A stretch of DNA of 7,612 nucleotides from Candidatus Parcubacteria bacterium (lineage in GTDB: Bacteria; Patescibacteriota; Minisyncoccia; Minisyncoccales; JAUWXI01), in the NCBI GenBank assembly GCA_030616435.1, contig JAUWXI010000017.1, positions 1 through 7,612 of the forward strand. Direction: 5' to 3'. Below the pieces are notes generated by a model that saw only the letters and a list, made by a program, of their open reading frames with translations, searched no databases and was not told the origin of the DNA. Shown one piece after another: positions 4,073-7,612 of this stretch (position 1 is the first letter of the stretch; each line of letters begins with the position of its first letter). Position numbers and translations under genes: made by a program.

Positions 4073-6763
4073 CTACTTAACAGAAGTTTTTTCTAGGCTT
4101 TTCTTTTTCTTTAATTCCAAAAGTCGAGGGATTTGAAAAATCATCTGCCCTTCTTCAGTATCAATGAAAATCCTGTCTCCCCTTTTAATCTCGCCTCCAA
4201 CTATCTTCAAAGAAAGAGGATCCAAAATTTTCTTTTGGATAGCCCTCTTTAAAGGCCTGGCTCCTAAATTCTGATCAAAGCCTTTTTCTGCCAAAAGTGC
4301 TTTTACCTCTTTCCCAAAATCAATCTTAATTTCCCTTTTCTCCAATCTCTTTTTCACCTTCGCCAATTCTAAATTAACTATCTTTTTAATTTCACGTTTC
4401 CCCAGATAATTAAAGATGATTATCTCATCGACCCTGTTTAAAAATTCCGGCCTAAATTTTTCCTGTAGAGCTTCTTTTATCTTAGCTTTAAGATTAACCC
4501 TTTTGGCTCTGTCTTCTTTTGGTAAAAAGCCCAAGGGACCCATTTTAGAAATATATTGTGAACCTACATTTGAAGTCATAATCAGAATTATGTTTTTAAA
4601 AGAAGCTACTCTTCCTTTGGCATCTGTTAACCTTCCATCTTCTAATATCTGCAATAAAATGTTAAATACTTCAGGATGGGCTTTTTCTATTTCATCTAAG
4701 AGAATAACAGAGTAAGGTCTTCTCCGAATTTTCTCTGTTAATTGACCTCCTTCTTCATAACCTACGTATCCTGGAGGAGAACCTATCATTTTGGAAACCG
4801 TATGACGCTCCATATATTCTGACATATCAAGCCTTATTAAGGCATTCTCATCGTTAAAAAGAAACTTTGCCAAAGCCTTAGCTGTCTCCGTCTTCCCCAC
4901 TCCCGTAGGTCCCAGGAACATAAAGGAGCCCAAAGGCCTGTCTTCTTCTGAAATTCCAGCCCTACTCCTTCGAATAGCATTGGAAACTGCCTTTATAGCT
5001 TGTACTTGACCAACAATTCTTTTTTGAAGAATTTGTTCCATTCTTTTCAATTTTTCTACCTCTGCCTCCAAAAGTTTTGTTATGGGAATGCCTGTCCAGC
5101 AAGAAACCACTTTTGCTATATCTTCTTCCGTGACTTCTTCTTTTAATAAAGGACGGCTTTTTTGTAACATAGCTAACTTTTTTTCGGTCTCCCTGAGCTT
5201 TTTTAAAAGAGCAGGAATCTTTCCATACTTTATTTCTGCTACTTTTTGTAAATCGGCTTTTTGGCCTGCTTTTTCAGCCAAATATTTAAAGTCATCTATT
5301 TTCTTTTTAAGGTCTTTTATTTTGTTTATGGTTTGTTTTTCTGTTTTCCATCTCATTTCAAGGGCTTCCGCTTTTTCTTTCAAATCTGCTAAGGCTCTCT
5401 TTTTTGCCTTTAATTTTTTTCCTTCTTTTTCCTCACCTTTCAAACCCTCCTTTTCAATCTCCAATTTTTGAATTTCTTTTTTCAATTCTTCGAGTTCTCC
5501 TGGCTCAGACTCTATTTCTAATTTTAAGGCGCTGGCTGACTCATCCATCAAGTCAACCGCCTTGTCAGGCAAAAATCTGTCTGTGATATATCTTGCTGAA
5601 AGATTAGCTGCTGCCCTCAAAGCCTCATCTGTAATTTTTACTCCGTGATGAAGTTCATACTTTTCCTTTATACCTCTTAAAATTGAAATCGTCTCTTCAA
5701 CTGAAGGTTCTGCAACATAAATTGGCTGAAATCTTCTTTCTAAAGCGGGATCTCTTTCAATATATTTTTGATAGTCTGTTAATGTCGTGGCTCCAATAGC
5801 TCTTAGTTCCCCTCTGGCCAAAGCAGGTTTCAAAAGGTTTGAGGCATCGATTGCGCCTTCAGCAGCTCCTGCTCCAACCAAAGTATGGAGCTCATCAATA
5901 AGTAAAATATAATGGCCTTTTACCCTATTGATTTCCCTTAAAAGAGCTTTTATCCTATCTTCAAACTCCCCCCGATACCTTGTTCCTGCAACCAAGGCTC
6001 CTAAATCCAAGGCCACAATTTCTTTTTCCTTTAAACTTTCTGGAACCTCCCCTTTAACAATCATTTGAGCTAATCCTTCTACAATAGCTGTCTTTCCAAC
6101 CCCGGCCTCACCAATTAAAACTGGATTGTTCTTTTTTCTTCGAGAAAGAACCTCCATCAATCTTTTTATCTCATTCTTGCGGCCAATAACCGGATCCAGC
6201 TTCCCTTGTTTTGCCAAAAGAGTCAAGTTTCTGGCATATCTTTTGACCACCTCTCTCTTGGTTTCTGGAAAAGCATCGGTAACCTTTTGGTCTCCCCGAA
6301 TTTCTTGCAAAACTCCCAAGAAGCTCCCATAATCAAGATTTTGTCTTTCGCCTTCTTGGAAAAATGTAACCTGATCTAAAATCTCCTTTGCTTTAGTTCG
6401 TACTGAAAGAAGCCCCAAGAAAAGGTGCTCAATTGAGATAAAGTCATCACCCATTTTCAATGCCTCTTTCTTTGCCTGCTCTAAAGCCCTGGCTAAATCT
6501 TGGGTTAAATAAAAGTTTCCTAAGGTTTGAAGGGAAACTACAACTGGAAGCCCCCGAACCTGGCTTCTGACCTTTTCTCCTAATTCCTGGACATTCACTC
6601 CCAATCTCAAAAGAGAAGTTAAAACCAAGCTTTCTTTTTGAGAAAGTAAAGCTCCTAATAAATGCAAGGCGTCAATTTGTTGCTGATCATTTCTTTTAGC
6701 AATTTCTTGAGCTTGCATTAATGCCTGCTGGGCTTTATGAGTAAAATTTGGACCAACTAACAT
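4073..6763 (-). CDS. clpB: ClpB-type AAA+ disaggregase with a ClpC-like LGF loop
   Basis: ClpB hexamers pull polypeptides out of aggregates using ATP. The 896 residues hold: two N-terminal Clp repeats (about 7-40 and 86-119); NBD1 with Walker A GEAGVGKT (218-225), pore loop TRYRGEFE (261-268), Walker B ILLIDE (286-291) and arginine finger RR (343-344); a long coiled-coil middle domain (about 408-530) including KYGKIP (512-517), as in ClpB and far longer than in ClpC; NBD2 with GPTGVGKT (618-625), pore loop GYVGYEEGG (665-673), Walker B VILLDE (686-691), FRPEFLNR (770-777) and sensor-2 GAR (834-836). Unusually, LGF (744-746) follows MTSNVG at the place where ClpC/ClpA carry their ClpP-binding loop. 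The C-terminal tail is Lys-rich. ATG at 6763 starts the family N terminus; no Shine-Dalgarno is seen. The annotation could equally read Clp protease ATP-binding subunit. Confidence 0.95.
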   Translation of the reverse strand: MLVGPNFTHKAQQALMQAQEIAKRNDQQQIDALHLLGALLSQKESLVLTSLLRLGVNVQELGEKVRSQVRGLPVVVSLQTLGNFYLTQDLARALEQAKKEALKMGDDFISIEHLFLGLLSVRTKAKEILDQVTFFQEGERQNLDYGSFLGVLQEIRGDQKVTDAFPETKREVVKRYARNLTLLAKQGKLDPVIGRKNEIKRLMEVLSRRKKNNPVLIGEAGVGKTAIVEGLAQMIVKGEVPESLKEKEIVALDLGALVAGTRYRGEFEDRIKALLREINRVKGHYILLIDELHTLVGAGAAEGAIDASNLLKPALARGELRAIGATTLTDYQKYIERDPALERRFQPIYVAEPSVEETISILRGIKEKYELHHGVKITDEALRAAANLSARYITDRFLPDKAVDLMDESASALKLEIESEPGELEELKKEIQKLEIEKEGLKGEEKEGKKLKAKKRALADLKEKAEALEMRWKTEKQTINKIKDLKKKIDDFKYLAEKAGQKADLQKVAEIKYGKIPALLKKLRETEKKLAMLQKSRPLLKEEVTEEDIAKVVSCWTGIPITKLLEAEVEKLKRMEQILQKRIVGQVQAIKAVSNAIRRSRAGISEEDRPLGSFMFLGPTGVGKTETAKALAKFLFNDENALIRLDMSEYMERHTVSKMIGSPPGYVGYEEGGQLTEKIRRRPYSVILLDEIEKAHPEVFNILLQILEDGRLTDAKGRVASFKNIILIMTSNVGSQYISKMGPLGFLPKEDRAKRVNLKAKIKEALQEKFRPEFLNRVDEIIIFNYLGKREIKKIVNLELAKVKKRLEKREIKIDFGKEVKALLAEKGFDQNLGARPLKRAIQKKILDPLSLKIVGGEIKRGDRIFIDTEEGQMIFQIPRLLELKKKKSLEKTSVK

Positions 6764-6782
6764 GTTAGATATTAAATATTAG

Positions 6783-6818
6783 GTGATAAGTTATGGATTG
6801 GTATCCTCTTTTTATCAC
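6783..6818. repeat. Inverted repeat with nested hairpin upstream of clpB
   Basis: On the minus strand GTGATAA (6818-6812) is complementary to TTATCAC (6789-6783). Inside, GGAT (6806-6803) pairs with ATCC (6798-6795) around ACCA, leaving a symmetrical 5x5 internal loop. The structure ends 19 nt before the clpB ATG. It has no following T-run in either direction, so an intrinsic terminator is unlikely; an operator, a leader-RNA structure or an mRNA processing site all fit. A weak promoter-like pair, TTGATT (6837-6832) and GATAAA (6816-6811) with a 15-nt spacer, overlaps it but is too poor to call. Confidence 0.5.
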
Positions 6819-6826
6819 AAGTTTTT

Positions 6827-6860
6827 TGAAAAATCAAGAGATACTTACCCTGATTTTTCA
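6827..6860. repeat. 10-bp perfect inverted repeat spanning the htrA stop codon
   Basis: TGAAAAATCA (6827-6836) and TGATTTTTCA (6851-6860) are perfect complements separated by 14 nt, with the htrA TAA (6847-6845) in the loop. In htrA mRNA this forms an AU-rich hairpin. The usual downstream T-tract is missing (A residues follow on the minus strand), so it is at best a weak terminator; a 3'-end stabilising role or partial read-through into clpB is possible. Confidence 0.5.
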
Positions 6861-7612
6861 CCCAAGATGACTGAAATTGTCTTTTCCTGTCCATTTCTTA
6901 AAATTTTTAAAACCACTTCATCGCCAGGATCATATTTCATAATAATCTTTGCCAGAGAATTCTCCAGGGTGATCTTCTCACCATTAAATTCTAAAATTAT
7001 GTCATCTCTTTGCAAGCCTACTTTTTCTGCTGCAGAATCTGAGAAAATAGCCACCTCAGTTTTTTCTCCAAATCTATCCCTTCCTATCCAGACTCCATAA
7101 TCTACAGGAAGATCATATTGCTCTTTTAACTCCTCTGTAATCAAAATATAGTAGACCCCCAAAAAAGGATAAACAATCTTTCCAATTTCTTTCACTTGCT
7201 TAATATCTTTCTTAGCTTTATTTATGGGGATGGCAAAACCTATGTTTTCAGCTCCCAAAGCCAAGGCTGTATTAATACCAATAACCTGGCTCTTCAAATC
7301 CAAAAGTGGTCCCCCAGAATTTCCAAAATTAATGGCAGCATCTGTCTGGATAACACCTTCAATTGTTTCATAAAATCCTCCGCCTGAAGCTGTAATTTTT
7401 CTTCCTAATCCTGAAATCACTCCCACTGAAACTGAATTCTTAAACTCTCCCAAAACATTTCCGATAGCAATGACCGTCTGGCCAATTTGCAAATTGTCTG
7501 AATTGCCAAGTTTAACTACAGGAAATTTTTCTTCTGCCTCGATTTTAAGGATAGCCAAATCCTGTCCAGGATCTCTGGCTAAGACTTTGGCCTCAAATTT
7601 CCTTCCATCATT
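6845..7612 (-). CDS. HtrA/Deg-type serine protease with one PDZ domain, N-terminal part cut off
   Basis: HtrA proteases degrade damaged proteins in the cell envelope, using PDZ domains to bind exposed termini. The frame is open from the right edge for 255 codons. It enters at NDGRKFEAKVLARD and shows the triad Asp in QDLAILKI (codon 7561-7559), LGNSDNLQIGQTVIAIGN, and the nucleophile in GNSGGPLLD (Ser codon 7318-7316) with VIGINTA after it. A single PDZ domain follows, from about LGVYYILI through DSAAEKVGLQRDDIILEFNG to the C terminus. The catalytic His, the anchor and the start are outside the window; the TTG at 7558 is not a start, because homology continues upstream of it. In contrast to the neighbour at 3354-4064, visible catalytic residues are intact. 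It ends 81 nt before clpB. A degP, degQ or degS symbol cannot be assigned. Confidence 0.95.
   Translation of the reverse strand, partial: NDGRKFEAKVLARDPGQDLAILKIEAEEKFPVVKLGNSDNLQIGQTVIAIGNVLGEFKNSVSVGVISGLGRKITASGGGFYETIEGVIQTDAAINFGNSGGPLLDLKSQVIGINTALALGAENIGFAIPINKAKKDIKQVKEIGKIVYPFLGVYYILITEELKEQYDLPVDYGVWIGRDRFGEKTEVAIFSDSAAEKVGLQRDDIILEFNGEKITLENSLAKIIMKYDPGDEVVLKILRNGQEKTISVILGEKSG

Noticed and set aside
5082..5471. Plus-strand open frame of 129 codons rich in Phe and Ser
   Set aside because: It is the antisense of the Lys/Glu-rich ClpB middle domain, which yields Phe/Ser-rich shadow frames.
6811..6837. Possible clpB promoter, TTGATT with GATAAA
   Set aside because: The spacer is 15 nt and both hexamers match poorly; clpB may be transcribed from upstream of htrA or from an atypical promoter.
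6783..7100. Plus-strand open frame of 105 codons overlapping the htrA 3' end and spacer
   Set aside because: Antisense to the htrA PDZ domain, with no protein-like features of its own.
1..7612. Mobile elements, CRISPR, tRNA or rRNA genes, toxin-antitoxin or defence genes
   Set aside because: None seen on either strand; all gene space is taken by the seven proteostasis genes, and the gaps are short.

Overview
This is a compact, AT-rich bacterial window in which every recognisable gene is on the minus strand and has a protein quality-control role. In transcription order (right to left) it holds: a 3' part of an HtrA/Deg-type serine protease; a ClpB-type AAA+ disaggregase; a membrane-anchored HtrA-like protein whose catalytic residues look lost; groES; groEL; lemA; and the 5' part of htpX, a membrane zinc metalloprotease. 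UGA serves as a stop (end of the HtrA-like gene), so the UGA-recoded codes are unlikely. Short intergenic gaps, the lack of Shine-Dalgarno motifs near the starts, and protein style (for example LPVDYG in the HtrA PDZ region) suggest a Candidate Phyla Radiation (Patescibacteria, perhaps Parcubacteria-like) genome. That placement is inference; no marker gene is present.

Layout. 7612-6845: htrA, cut by the right edge. 6844-6764: an 81-nt gap that, with the htrA tail, holds two inverted repeats. 6763-4073: clpB. 4064-3354: the HtrA-like pseudoprotease, 8 nt after clpB and probably co-transcribed. 3353-3156: a 198-nt control region with two sigma-70-like promoters, a CIRCE-like HrcA operator overlapping the predicted start of the second, and two tandem 36-nt repeats running up to the groES start codon. 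3155-2865: groES. 2863-1247: groEL, 1 nt after groES. 1246-1112: an intrinsic terminator followed by a strong extended -10 promoter for the next operon. 1111-488: lemA. 488-1: htpX, whose ATG overlaps the lemA stop (TAATG), cut by the left edge.

Together the genes cover folding (GroESL), disaggregation (ClpB), envelope proteolysis (HtrA, HtpX) and membrane-associated factors (LemA, the pseudoprotease). The sequence supports at least three transcription units, with groESL probably under HrcA repression.

The points most worth a second look are: the ClpB-like protein with a long ClpB middle domain plus an LGF tripeptide where ClpC/ClpA carry the ClpP-docking loop; the HtrA-like protein with Glu-Asp-Gln in place of His-Asp-Ser; the CIRCE-like operator; and the tandem 36-nt repeats in the groES leader. 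I found no CRISPR array, tRNA, rRNA, transposon or phage gene, and no wholly unknown gene system.
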